DNA from: Larimichthys crocea
Lineage: Eukaryota > Chordata > Actinopteri > Sciaenidae
Reading direction: 5' to 3'
Assembly (NCBI RefSeq): GCF_000972845.2
Contig: NC_040029.1
Location: 5,171,767-5,235,766, forward strand
DNA: 64,000 nucleotides
Of this stretch, positions 13,238 through 25,208 are shown piece by piece. Both the position numbers and the translations under genes were made by a program. The notes under the pieces were generated by a model. It was given only the letters and a program-made list of their open reading frames with translations. It did no database searches and was not told where the DNA came from. Numbering within the stretch: the first letter of the stretch is position 1; the number at the start of each line of letters is the position of its first letter.

Positions 13238-14560
13238 CTCGCAATCCTCCTTTCCCTCCTCTCTCCTTCCCACACACCCACAGGGGACAGTCGTCAGTGC
13301 AGAGCACACCAGAGTGAAGGCACAAGAACAACATTAAAAACTGCTTCAGCTCAACAGCAGATTCAACAAGCCAGAAAGAGTGTTTGCCATGTTTTTAATT
13401 ATGCATGCTGCACAGCATTACATAGCCCTGCCAGTCAGGAAAAATTGCGCCTTCTTTGCCGTTTCTGCTCAAGTCCTTTGCTGGTTTCCTAGGTGACCGT
13501 GTAATCTGACATCATTAGACGCGTACAGTATGATAGCCGGAGTTGCAGGTGCCTCGATCCAAAATATCCACCTAATCCCGTCATACCAACTGCCACCACT
13601 ACCTCTCACTGTGTCATAATTTTCATTAGAAAACCTGTTTGAACAACTCTGTCAGACCTCAGGATGCCAGTGAAAAACAGAGCGTCTCAGGAGCGGAGCG
13701 AATTAATGTTCTTTCATGGAAAATCAACCGCACACTGTAGCCCTGTGTGTTGGTTTGAATTTTGGCTTGAGTCCTGGCTATTTCGCTCGTTCGGCTCTGC
13801 TTCTTAATATCCTCTGTGTGCAATAGCAGGTGCAAATATAAAAGAACACCGGAACATGATGGATTGCTCAGCTTCCTCACAGCAGATGAAGAAGCACTAA
13901 TAAAAAATTCTGTAATGTAATAAAGTCTGACTTACAGTCGGTACAGGTTCTGTACATTAAACACTCTGAAGTCAACAAGGACTCAGTGGCTTAGTTTGTG
14001 TTTTTTCTTTTTTGTGCTGTAAAAAAAATTTTTTAAGCCTGTAGCACATTTTGTTAAAATCAATTTTTCAGTTTAAGACTTTTTCAACCCAGTTTCCCGG
14101 GGAATAAAAACTTAAATTGGACAGTTCTGCAGTGCATTATTTCACATCTAAAGAATGAAGCAGGATAAATGGTAAATTCATTGCTGTCAGTGTTTTTGTT
14201 TTAACAATCACTAAGGTTGTTTTTTTTGCCACCACTTGTTTGACAAAAAAAAATGTCTAAATTTGTCACAAGATTGCATCAAACCCAGAAGATACCAACT
14301 GTAAAATCTGTCAAATGAAAGCAAAAATAAATTCTGAAGGGTAATACTACTCACTTATATTATGTGGTTAGTTATCACATTTCTTCCCTAAACCAAACCC
14401 TTTGAGGGCGCATAGTTCCCTTATTTAAACCATATTAATCATTTGACTTTGCAGCTTTCTGGCAACTTTACATACAAAGGTGCATTGCTATGCGCAATTA
14501 TCACTTCTCCCCGCTGTGGTCGGAGCAACAGTTTCCCTGTCAGAAGTGTTTATCTTGCAC

Positions 14561-14580
14561 GTGTGTGTGTGTGTATATAT
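14561..14580. repeat. (GT)n(AT)n microsatellite
   Basis: Seven GT units pass directly into an AT run. Confidence 0.92.
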
Positions 14581-14658
14581 GCGAAGCCAATTAGAAATCT
14601 GCTTATGCATATTCTCTACATGGGCAGGTAATCTGTCTGGGGAAATCAGGTTTTTCTA

Positions 14659-14680
14659 ATCCCCTACATATGTAGGGGAT
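14659..14680. repeat. Perfect 22-bp palindrome
   Basis: The arms atcccctacat and atgtaggggat are exact reverse complements with no spacer. The palindrome lies 78 bases after a GT/TA microsatellite. It could be a target for a dimeric DNA-binding protein, a relic of a hairpin-forming insertion, or chance. Confidence 0.9.
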
Positions 14681-17600
14681 GCAGGTTCCTTTAAAAAAAT
14701 ATTTCTTTTTTCCCCCCTGATCTGCAAACCTTATTTCTAAGGTTAAGTTTAGCCATAATTCAGTGAATATAAGTAGCTTGTAGGTATTTTAGTGCAGTAT
14801 ATTTCTACAATGCTATGAACGATCACACTGTATCATGTAGATCCCTTATTTTTAGAATAAATTCCCATGGCAAATATTTAGACATTTTAATAATGCGCTT
14901 GTGAACCATGACCCACATTAACAGCAGCCTAAAGTGACACACGGTCAACGAGTCGAAATCATTCCTAAACTTTTAGAATCATTTGTAACTCCTCCAGTTG
15001 GCTTTTATTAGGCAGTAAGGCAAATTTGCATCCTATCTCATGTATAGTTAACCTATTTTCGGTTTTAAAGAGATGTGAAGGAGTCCACAGAGACTGCTTC
15101 TGCACAGGGCACAGAAATCTGTGCCGCGCTCCTGCCTACATTTGTGCAGGATTAAAAAAACATGTGAAGTTGCACACAGTCTTTGAATAAGGATGTTAAG
15201 CACATATCTCGACCTGCCTCAGATACCATGCTGCACGTTTCTCCCTCCCCAGTGTATCTATATGTAGGGCCGAATTTTCTTCTTGAGCTGCATCATCAAA
15301 ATATGATTAGAGGGCTGCAAACATCCACAAATTCTGTTTATATGCAACTCCTCTGCATTAGCAAAATCTGTCTTTGGAGGGACTGTACAGAACTATGAAT
15401 TTTCTGTCATATGCTGAATAAAACAGCAAATTCATTTTGATTATATCTATGAAATACATGATGATGTTTTTTTTTTCCTTCAACACAGCAGACAGAATAT
15501 TTATGTGACGATGCAGAATATTGCCTTTCAACCACGTGTGGATATTGAAGTATTATTAAGATATAGAAGGTTAACCGAAGCCAGTTATGTAAAATGAGGA
15601 ATGTGGCTGACAACAGGGCCAGTCCTTCAGCGTAGTCTTTTTTTAGGGTTAGCAGGTCGCTCACACTTATTGCACTCTTTACTGCATCACCGTGTGCCTC
15701 TGTAGAAAGTGAAATACTGCAGAGAGAGCTTCAAATGCTCGCTGTCAAAGACGCCGCTTTCATCATTTCCCAGCTCAGCCTAGCAGCTTTCTATCAACTG
15801 CTTGTAGACCTTTCATGCCACCAATGCAGAGACTGGGGTTGCAGTGGGTGGGATGCTGGTAGTGTTTGGGTTGCCCAGCAGGGGTCTGCCGACGCTAGAA
15901 AACAGTTTGTTTTCTTCCGTTTGGGCCGTGATGCAAAAGACTTATTTGCTCTCATTTCTAGAATTGGTTTGATTAGGCTCATGCAGCCCAATTAAAAGTG
16001 TACCCCGCCTTGTAAACAAAAGTCTCATTGGAGTTTGGGTAAAACCAAATTGGATTTAAGCGCCTGTAACTTGGGCAAAGTCCAAACTGCATGAAAAGCT
16101 GAATACAAGCATGAGCACCGCTTGTTATTGGTTCAATTTGTTGTGCCAGACTTTGAATGCATGAGTGACTACAGCTATCACCATCCATTGCCTTCTACCT
16201 GTGAATGTGCTATATTCTCATTCCTCGTGAAGCTCTGCGGTTTCCTTCAGAGGACAGAGATCTCCATTTTCAATGTGGCTATTTGGTGCAGTACAAGTCA
16301 GGGGCATTTTACCCCAAATTTTCCTCCTTTTTGTTCGGTTTGTTTGGCAGGTGATAGGAGCACATTCAGACAAGCACAGAAGTAAAAAAGCATTAGGAGT
16401 AAATAGTGGCTCCCTGACAAGAATAACCAGTCTGAGCTGTCAGATATAGGCCAGGAGGGCTATAAAAATATCTGCAAACAGACTTACCTCTGCCAGAGCA
16501 TGCAACTATTTATTTTAGGAAAGCAGGTAGTCAGTTCAGTGACTCTTTCTTACTTGCATAAGGCTGCAAAGAATGCTGATAGAGAGGGAAAAAACAGTCC
16601 AGGTGGGATTTTTGTTGTAGACCACTGAACGCGTGTCTTTATCTCCTATTTTTACGATATTTGCTAACACGGCACGACATAACAGAGGCAAACCAAACCA
16701 ACATCTTCTTTCTGATAGTCAGCAAGCTCCACAAAAGCCCGAACGGAACACAAAAAAAATGTTTATATGAATGCTCCGCGCTCCCCAGTTGAATGTACCA
16801 TGCAGTACGGAATAAAGGACTCCCACAGCTGACATGACACAGAGATTTCTACAGAGAAGAGAAATCAATGTCCATCATGCACAAATTGTCTGCTCCCTCT
16901 TTGTTTGGCTCAGCGGGCGTTCATTGTGACTCCGAAACGCCCCAATGTGTTGCTTTACCTCACATGCTGAAAGAGACATGACACAGAGACAGAATATGCT
17001 CACCACTTGGCGCCTGAACGGTACTTCAAACCGATACGCGTGCAACAGACTGCAAGTGAACTACTCTGCTGTCACATCCAAGAACTCTCCGTTGACTGAT
17101 AAGAATCGCTTACTCGTATTTGCTTGGAGGTCTCAGGAAAAAAAACATCTTTTTGCATTAATATGTGGCAGCATTTATCTGCAGAATAGAAGCCCTATAC
17201 CAATCATACAATCATTTCTTTAAACATTCTTATAATGGTACCCATGAATTCCAAAACACTGTCGTCTGCTCAGATCAGATTCGAGCTTACGTCAAGTTGC
17301 ATCGCATTAAATCTTATCTGAATTTGAGGTGGAGGGCGAATTATACATCAACTATGTGATGACGCCACCCTGTTATTGTCACGAATGATTCATTAAAACA
17401 TTTCTGCTCCCACTGCACCCTGGACCATTATTAAAGCACAGGAACAAATTAAAACATGCATTATTGGTTTAATAGGAAGGGTCACGCTCTGTTAATCTGT
17501 GTGCTACACCATAATAACTTTGTCATGTGAAGATGTTTTCTGCTCAGTCCTGTTGGTACCCTCTGTTTGGTAGGCAGTAATTGGAGAAGAGCTTGGAGGC

Positions 17601-19879
17601 TTCCTCCAGTGACCTCATTACCCCAATTAAATTTGTAGCCTTCTCTGAAAACAGTCTGTCGCACAAAGTGATGCCTGACTATCACTCCCAGTCCAAATGA
17701 GGTTGAGATATGCAGGTGAGGAAGTGGAGCCTTTTTTTTTTCTCTCAGTTAATTTAACCAAAAATATCATATTTGAAATGACCCATAACCCCTTAAAGTC
17801 ATGTTTAAATATCCTGAATAACAGCCATGTCGTTTCTTACTGAGCACTGCAGGTTGAATATTACAGTAGTTATACACCACATGACTCCAGGATTACTTTA
17901 CTTTGTTTCTGTTTGTTTGCAGTAACTTGGTTGCACGGTGTGCCACGTGTTTGTCCTGTAACAGCAGGAAAACTGGTGGTTTCTTTGTTTCTGTGTGTTT
18001 TAATAAGAACTGTCAGGCCGGGCCCAAATTATAGGCCTACCAGAACCCTTATGGAAATGTAATTTTATACCAATTAGCGACTATGCAAGAAACTTTAGTT
18101 GCACATATTCTAAACAAACTTCTGCAGAATGAAGCCCAGGAGACGAGCAATTCTAAACCGGGTCCAAAAGCACTTCCTGCTTGATACTAAGTGCAGTGTA
18201 ATCATGTAATAATGTTTCCCCATTTTATTTGAGCGTCTGAATTCTTGATGCGTTCTCGGTTCATTTTTGAGGCGACAGTCATTTTTGGGGGTGGAGTTTT
18301 TCCTCATTACATTCGTGTGTTTCAGGATGGAGGATAACGTATGTTGTACGGATTATAAAGTCCCCCGAGGCAAACTGTGATTTATGATTGGGCTTTATAA
18401 ATTAAATTGGCTTGACTTAATTAACTTCCCACAATGGAAAAATATATAGGAGAGTATGCTACTTTTTTGCTGGAAAATCTCACCAATGTTTGACTTTGAT
18501 AGATGTGAAAATTAGTCATGCCACATCGCCCTTAGCATGAAATAATAAGTGACCAAAATCTCCAATTACTGCTCACTTTAGAGAAAGATTGAGTGTTTTT
18601 TGACTTGAGGAATGGAGAGTGAGTAAATGAGGGAATGGTTTCAGACACATGCAGCATTCATATCATATTGTTCAGACATTAATTACAAGCGATGTCTGAG
18701 ATATTGTGACTTTCTGACAACTACATCTCCACTTGGTGATGGGATCTACAGAAATGGGGCTGGGTTTGGGTGCGGTTTTTTACTCTTGACCACAAGTGAA
18801 GTTCATTTTTTAAATAGCTTTTTATATGATGCAGCCAGTCGTAATCAGCCTATACAGGTATATTTTGGTCATATCTTGTTGATTAATGAATATTTCAGCA
18901 TCACTTATAGCTCGCCGGGTGCATGCTTTAGTTTCTTAAAGCAGATTGCACATCAAAGATTACATCAGTCCTGCAGATGTGTTAAGGAGCCCAGAATGCA
19001 GTTTGGTATTCGTCTGAGTCATTCAAAGCGATGCTTTAAGAACATTTCGCTTCATCTCATCATCTTTCCATTATTCCAGGGAGAACCCATCATACACAAT
19101 ATTAACACATTTACGTAACTAACCGTCTGCGGTTTGTCTTTTTAAGATATTTTGCTTCAAGGTCTGGCTGAGATTCAGATTTTTGTTTTTGCGCATACTG
19201 GTATGCTGTTTTTTTTTTTCAAAGGATTTAACTTGTGCTATACGAAACTATGAAAAGTTTCATTCCAAGATGCTACATTTTCACACTTGCAACACAAGCG
19301 CAACCTCCAATTAATGATTTAAATAAATTAATCTTCTAAAGTTTCACTTTAGTTTATGATTTAATTTTTTATTACCCTCATGTAGCTGTTTATCTGTGCA
19401 GGAGCACATAACATGTTTTCCACACAGTACATCAGTAAACGTGTCACTGTTAATTAGACGGTAAAAAGCTTCATATCACTGTCAAGTGGAATAAATTGCA
19501 AGCTTTTGAGAAGGTTAAAAAACAGAATTGTTTTAAGCTCATGTGTTTTGGTTTTGAGAGCAATTAATAAAACCATTAACCTTCACAGGAGCAGAAATGA
19601 ACAAGCTTAAAACGCCTAAATCAGACACCAGATATGAAAAATATGGAGTGTTACATCACAGCCGTGGATTTATTCTGACACCACATTGCTGCTCTTTCAG
19701 GCTCACAGGCTGAGAAAAGGCAAATGCAGGAAAAGGAAAAAAAAACAACAACAACAATCAACCGTCACTAGACAGCCCTCAAAAGTTACACACTAACCGG
19801 TTGATTGAGTTGAGGCCATTTGCGGACGACAACCTCAGATAGAAGGAGGAATCAATGCCTGTTTGTCCACTCCTCTGCT

Positions 19880-20115
19880 CATTAAGGGGCCTCTATTCAC
19901 GTCAGGGCCTGCGTACGACAAAGAAAGCTCACAAGTGCACATTTTCAGTCCGAGGAGGGTGTTTTTTTCCTCCTCCTCAAAGCCCTCCCCTCATCGAAAT
20001 TCGCCTCACAGAAACGCCGCGCCAGAGGCCAAAGTCTTGACAGGGGCAGCGCAGTGAGAGGGAAATCAAACGATTCCCTTTTTTTACGGCCTGGCGGACC
20101 GACAGGGGGGGCCCC
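19880..20115. promoter_or_regulatory. GC/CpG-enriched patch, possible regulatory element
   Basis: Within AT-rich flanks this segment holds a cluster of CpGs (for example gaaacgccgcgccag and ggcctggcggaccgac) and a GGGGGGGCCCCC run at about 20105-20116. The short ORFs across it show no family resemblance. It lies about 1.6 kb left of the larger CpG-rich region and might be a minor promoter or enhancer. Nothing more specific can be read from it. Confidence 0.25.
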
Positions 20116-20756
20116 CGCCTACCTACCAGTCCTTAATCTGTATCACACCTTTTCAGTTCGGGAAGAAAGGAAGGCAACCTCACTGTCCATTCATCATCTT
20201 TAGTGATTCAGGGCTTTGTCTCTTGCCTGTTGGATGCAAGTCCTTGGTTACTCATAAATACTGGTAATACCTGAACTGTGCAGATTGAAATCCTTTCAGG
20301 CTTTTCAGGGGACCGGTCTCATTCATCTTAGTGTGTAGTTAATATGGAACAGGAAAAAGATGGCGATAAATGTTGATTCAATGCAATGAATACCTGTGTC
20401 AGATATGGATATACTGCACAGGAATGTGAACGAAGCCCACTGTAAGGCCCGTTCTGAATTCAAAACAGTGGCACACTGTCAGCGTAATTAGAGGGTCCAT
20501 TAAAATGGAATGGAAACCACGATCAGCTACCTACAGAAAGTGGACAAGGAAAGAATATCTAATTTTGCAGTAATGGACACACACTATGTCACACACAGCT
20601 CCTGTACATCATTAAATGGGTTTGGTTGGCCTGCTTCAATATTATCGTACAACATGATCTTAAACTAGTTCCTTTTAAATTCCCATAAAACACAGGTACC
20701 ACTTTATTTGTGTATGCACAGCCATTTATCCACATATTAGTTTTAAAATCAGCCAG

Positions 20757-20806
20757 AAACTATTTCCCTGCGGGGATTAATAAAGTACTTCAGATTCTGA
20801 GAAACT
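20757..20806 (+). mobile_element. 3' tail of a LINE-like retroposon
   Basis: The phrase tttccctgcggggattaata followed by aagtacttcagattctgag resembles the 3' terminus of fish L2/CR1-like retroposons (aatttccctcagggatcaataaagt plus a short tandem tail). Only the last 50 bases are recognisable, as expected for a 5'-truncated insertion. Confidence 0.5.
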
Positions 20807-21775
20807 GGATCAACTGATTTATTTTTTAATAGTTGAACAGTTTTTCTGCAGGAAATCATGGCATATTAAAACAAAACGGGGCCAACTGAACTGATGCACA
20901 CGTGTAATTATTTATCCTCTGTGCTGATTAATTATGTATAATTTGGTGGTGTGGACATTAGGAGCTTTGATATCCCGGTGATCACACAGTAACTGTCAGT
21001 TTGCTGACTTCTGTTGAGGTTGTGTAATTGTGCTTTCATATTTTTCATGATCATCAGAAAAGACAGAAACGTTGTCCCCCGTGTCCTCTGTGCCTTTAGT
21101 AGATGTCCTTTCTCTTCCATACAATGATAACAGGCTTTCACACACGCCTCGTTAAGCTTCTTCAGAGTATGTGTTCTGTGCATTTCAGACATTTCTGTTG
21201 TTTCCATTGGGCGGCAGTGCGTCTATCCGAGAACTTAAGCTACGCTGCAGCTGCTCATGCACTCTGTTCACCACTATCCTCTCCAGTATAAACCAACTTA
21301 AGTGTTTCCTACATTGCAAATTATCTTCTGGAAACATGCGCATAAGAAAGATGATTTCCTCATGTGCGTTTTTCTTTTTTGGGAAGGTTTCAGTCAGTGC
21401 GCCAGAAGACGATGGAGACTCCAGAGGAACGCAGGTCTCAGTTGGAGCGTTCACACTGGTTCCAGTGTCAAGTCAGACAGAATAAAGAAACAAAGCGGCT
21501 CATGTCTTTTTCTGAATAAAAGCCGCCCAGAAGAAATCCAACACGAAACGCCAAAAAGTAAACAAGGAATCCGTTAATTTGCAACATGTGATGTCTGAAC
21601 CGATCCACCAACGCGACAGCTGCGTTTGTCGTCGTGAATAATCAAGTTTTCCTGCCTGTCACGAGTTGATAACAAATGGTGTGCTTTTATTTTGGTGGTA
21701 AAAAAGCCCCTTGTGTCCGGTACTGTCTTGGTGCATTTGTGCGCACTTGGCGCATCTCGCGTTGACACAGCGGCT

Positions 21776-21778
<3 letters not shown>

Positions 21779-21817
<39 letters not shown>
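21779..21817. repeat. (AG)n microsatellite, 39 bases
   Basis: This is an uninterrupted AG run and the longest simple repeat in the window. It lies inside the CpG-rich candidate promoter, where GA tracts are common near transcription starts. Confidence 0.97.
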
Positions 21818-21821
<4 letters not shown>

Positions 21822-22276
21822 TGTGTCTTTTTCTGCACATCACTTTGGAAATCTGCGCTCGTGGAGTCCTGCTTAACGCGGTGCTCACCTGCCGGCGCTG
21901 CGAGCGGCGGAGCAACTGATCTAATAGGATAAGCAGACTAATTGCCTAACCCTTCATTGATTCTGTCGACCATTCCCCTAATGACATGTCATGATTTTCT
22001 TCATTTTCTTCCCTCCTGCTGTTTCAAAGTGACCGGCTGCAGGTGTTTTTTCAGTGCTCTGATTTGCGCCAGTCAGGGCTGGCAATATGTAATTTTGGGA
22101 CAGACGCTGCGTTTTTTTTTCTTTGGAGAAGTGGACTATTTCACAGCTGGGATTCCTTGTGTTTGAAACCGTTCCTGCTTTGACTCTGTAGACCAGAACA
22201 GATTCTGATACACCGTGATGGTGTGGGGCTATCAGAACTGACAGCAGAGTGTACGCTATCATTTGGAAACTGCTTG

Positions 22277-22285
22277 TGGGTAAGT
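22277..22285 (+). other. Candidate alternative first-exon donor
   Basis: TGG|GTAAGT matches the donor consensus at every intronic position that normally counts. It lies inside the CpG-rich region, about 0.9 kb upstream of the other donor candidate. It could end an alternative first exon of the same gene. It could also be chance, since six-base GTAAGT matches occur every few kilobases. Confidence 0.3.
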
Positions 22286-22753
22286 TGCATTTATTTTTGT
22301 CCATCTTAACGTTTCCAAAGTTGCTCGGTGTGTTTTTAAAATCAGTTTGTCGGCACCGACCATTCATTTGAACGACGCTGACATTTCCCATGCGTGGATT
22401 TTGTATCACTTATCGACGCGCTTTAACGAACGGATTCCTGATCTCCGAATATGCGGCACTTAAATGCGCATTTGGAGCCAACCTGTTTTCCCTCTCCGAG
22501 TTACGCATGAATCCCAGCCGCTCTTTTTGCTCTAGCTGCGGACGGAGCCTCCTCAGTGGAAGTGTTCACGGCTGCAGTACGACAGTGAAGCGGACCGCTC
22601 AAGTCTTCTGCCTTCTTAAGTAAAAACCTAATTACCCGAGCAGAGCTGTTCTGTGCCGGCGGACACGAGCTGTGAATTTTACGCATTCTTCTTTTTTTTT
22701 TTTTAAATTAATTAATTGTGTGCGCATTTGCATGTCGCTCCGGTGCGTCAGCA

Positions 22754-22773
22754 GTGTGTGTGTGTGTGTGTGT
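22754..22773. repeat. (GT)n microsatellite, 20 bases
   Basis: Ten GT units within the CpG-rich candidate promoter. A (GC) run at 22862-22871 follows about 90 bases downstream, and alternating purine-pyrimidine tracts like these can adopt Z-DNA. Confidence 0.95.
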
Positions 22774-22879
22774 TGGGTGGGAAGTGCGATTGCGTGCGTG
22801 TGTCGGTGGGTGGTATGCGAATTTTGTGCACATGTGCGCCTTGTGCGCGCACACATCCAAAGCGCGCGCGCCCCCCCCT

Positions 22880-23194
22880 CCTCGTGTATCGGAGGAGGGA
22901 GGCGAGAAGAACCCGAGCTTAGTTATTTCAAATTATTTCTGCTGAGTGATTGCTTGGCGAGTCAGCTCTCTGCGTGCCTCTCCTCCAGTATTTGCGAGTA
23001 TTTCCTCTCCTCTCCCCTGCTCCCCCCCTCCCCTGCTTGGATGGATGATGGCCTATGATTGTCCAGATGGATGTTATAGTTCCACTCTGGCGCTGACCAG
23101 ACTGGGGATTGCCAGTTCAACATATTTGGGAATCGGGGAAGTGATACTGATGGAAAGTTAGAGCAGATCCTGGCTTTAAAAAGACTGGAGGGGG
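22880..23194 (+). other. Candidate non-coding exon 1 (donor at 23195)
   Basis: A pyrimidine-rich segment around 22976-23036 is followed by unique sequence and then GGAGGGG|GTGAGT, a good 5' splice site. The 5' boundary is arbitrary because no TATA box or clear initiator stands out. Two overlapping upstream ORFs occur in it: ATG at 23041 (five codons, stop at 23056-23058) and ATG at 23045 (38 codons, stop at 23159-23161). If this is leader sequence, the real start would sit downstream of both. Confidence is limited because no transcript evidence is available. Confidence 0.35.
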
Positions 23195-24489
23195 GTGAGT
23201 GGGGGCATTCTTTCTCCCTCTTCACCTACTACAGATGACTTCGTGGTACTGTAGCCTTGCAAGCTGCTGCATCTTACCGTTTTATCAAGTAATGACTGCT
23301 GCAGAGATGCTTCTTCCCCTGTGTCGTTATAAATCTATAACAAACCATCCTCCTAAGGCCAAGGCCTACAGGTAGTGTGAGCCGTTACATTCAGCCAGCA
23401 TCTCATCAATCACATGATTTTTTTTTTACTTTAGTCAACAGTAACATTTGCTCCACATTTCAACTCCATAATCTCCGTGCAATATAAATTCCACTCCAAT
23501 TTCTTCTTGACATTTCTGCTTTAGGTAATATCTTTTTGTTTTATGATATTCTTTTTCATAACTTCTTTATTCACATCCAACATCTGGGGGTTAAGCATTG
23601 CTACAGGAGCAACCAGCAGCACATGAATTAATAGGTGAGTGGCAGTGGCCACTTAACGTAAGCCCTGCAGCTACATATTGAGCTGAGTCGAGTGCTCTCA
23701 CACAGAAATTGATTTAGACAGAGATTATGTCATCCGGCATTGGCACTTTTGTTTTTATGCTGGTCAACTTTACCCGGCGGCACTGAATTCTTCCTTTGCC
23801 CCCTGATGATGAATTAAGTGAAGGTTTAAAAGGCCATATTAATGCACCAATAAAGTCGTCATTTCATTGATGGGCTTGTTTCAAGTGTAATTTTCAATAC
23901 TTAATAACAGCGTGTATGAATGCTTGGCAGTACAATTACTTACTTATGTGTGGTGTCTAGAGCATTGTCATGTATCACAAAAAGTATTTGGCAGTCAGAA
24001 AATCATGAACCCTGTGGATCTGCGTCTAATAATTGACATATAATCTTATTTTCCGATTTTCATATCGCAAAGCAAACATCTTAGACTAAAATATGCTGAA
24101 ACACGGCATGACAAACATTTGCAAAAAAGGAACATGACCCCGTTTCAACATCCAATTCGCTCTCTCTGGTAGACGGATCAGAAGACATCACAAGCTTTTC
24201 CCCTTGATTGATACTTTTAATTTTCAAGGAGCTGTCACCGAGGCCTATTGGCCTTGGCTTTGCAATCAAGGGGCGGGCAGTCAAAGGCTTTCAAATTGAA
24301 AGAGTTCATTAATATGGTGGGACATAGGGGTTGTCTCGGCATGGAATATTGGCTCTGTGTGAGGAGTGATTGGAGCAATTGATGAGGATTTGTGGGGAAG
24401 AATGTTAGAAGTTGAGAGTGGGGCACCTCAATCATAGCTTTAGATTACATTAATAAGTCTCGAGGGGGTAATGAAAATATAGAGAGGTG

Positions 24490-24860
24490 ATCCAGCTTGT
24501 ATGTTTATGGTGACCACGCGCATGTGTACAAATATCACTGGAGCGCCCTCCATTCCTCTTTGGCACGTGGCCGCGCAGACGTATTGACTGTTGTGAAATC
24601 CGAGTATTTCAGAGCACGTCTTCTATGCATGTACTCGGCAGCTCCTGTTAAATCTTTTGAAAATCCAATTCCCGTGAAGATGAGATTCCTCTTTCCCCAT
24701 GCCTTGTTCCATTTTCCATCGCAATCATTGGGCATCGATCTGATTCAAAGCTATTTATTTTGGTTGCGGCCATCATGTCATGAATTGACAAGTATGGTAG
24801 ATCAGGTAGATTACAATATGTCAGCTCACCTGTACAAAGAAGAATCATGACTACCATGGG
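24490..24860. promoter_or_regulatory. Candidate conserved non-coding element
   Basis: This is a unique, non-repetitive segment of balanced composition with no long homopolymer runs, and it is open in a 117-codon frame on the + strand without coding resemblance. It contains cacgtg (24564-24569) and atcgat. It lies in presumed intron 1. The call rests on sequence texture only and needs cross-species alignment. Confidence 0.25.
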
Positions 24861-25133
24861 TGAAAAACAAAATTACAATCTATATCAGACTTGAAGAGTT
24901 CCTTTTAGGGGCTGGTGAAGTGGTATTTCATAAAAAAAGTAATTAGTGGGGCATGAATATGTTGCTTTTGGTGTTCCTTTCATCATCTGGAGACCCCTCA
25001 AATTGACCTGGAACTGCTTTTTAAAGATTAAAGCAAAATCGGCAACCAACGTAGAGGTACATTTGAAATAATTAAAATCAGAACAGCAGTGAAGTTCATT
25101 TGATTTCATTGAGCTAAACGTCTCTGTGTGATG

Positions 25134-25208
25134 CAGTGCTAGAATGATTAGTTGATTAATGAATTAGTCATTGGACGGAAATATAATCAACAATTTTTAT
25201 AAATTAGC
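25134..25208. mobile_element. MITE fragment (gctgcaacgattagtcgatt family)
   Basis: The sequence agtgctagaatgattagttg with the following attaatgaattagtcattgg and aaatataatcaacaattttt resembles one terminus of the same teleost MITE family seen at 34362 and 56580. Only one end is recognisable. The rest has diverged or been lost. Confidence 0.5.

Larger units (their letters stand above)
1..21599. other. Presumed upstream intergenic DNA, no supported gene
   Basis: Apart from the repeats, the LINE tail and the GC-richer patch listed separately, I see only unique AT-rich sequence. The longest open frames (3991-4434 and 18627-19118, both plus) have no recognisable domain and no exon-like splice context. 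Their lengths are what chance allows in this amount of sequence. A 5' alternative exon of il1rapl1 or an exon of a neighbour cannot be excluded. Confidence 0.6.
21600..23200 (+). promoter_or_regulatory. Candidate CpG-rich promoter and leader of il1rapl1
   Basis: This stretch is visibly richer in CpG than its surroundings: six CpGs fall in the 60 bases 21841-21900, while most neighbouring lines have zero to two. It carries a 39-base AG tract, a 20-base GT tract, a short GC tract and a perfect POU octamer ATTTGCAT at 22726-22733. Strong donor matches follow at 22280 and 23195. It lies about 13-14 kb upstream of the signal-peptide exon on the same strand, where a non-coding first exon is required by the acceptor at 36436. 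The assignment is inference from composition, position and splice signals. The real first exon could instead lie elsewhere, including left of the window. Confidence 0.5.

Noticed and set aside
18627..19118. 163-codon open frame on the + strand, the longest in the window
   Set aside because: No recognisable domain, no composition bias toward coding, and no splice or promoter context. In 64 kb read in six frames, an open frame of this length is expected by chance about once or a few times.
21574..21919. Frames encoding Ser-Leu or Arg-Glu runs on both strands
   Set aside because: They are simply the translation of the AG microsatellite at 21779-21817.
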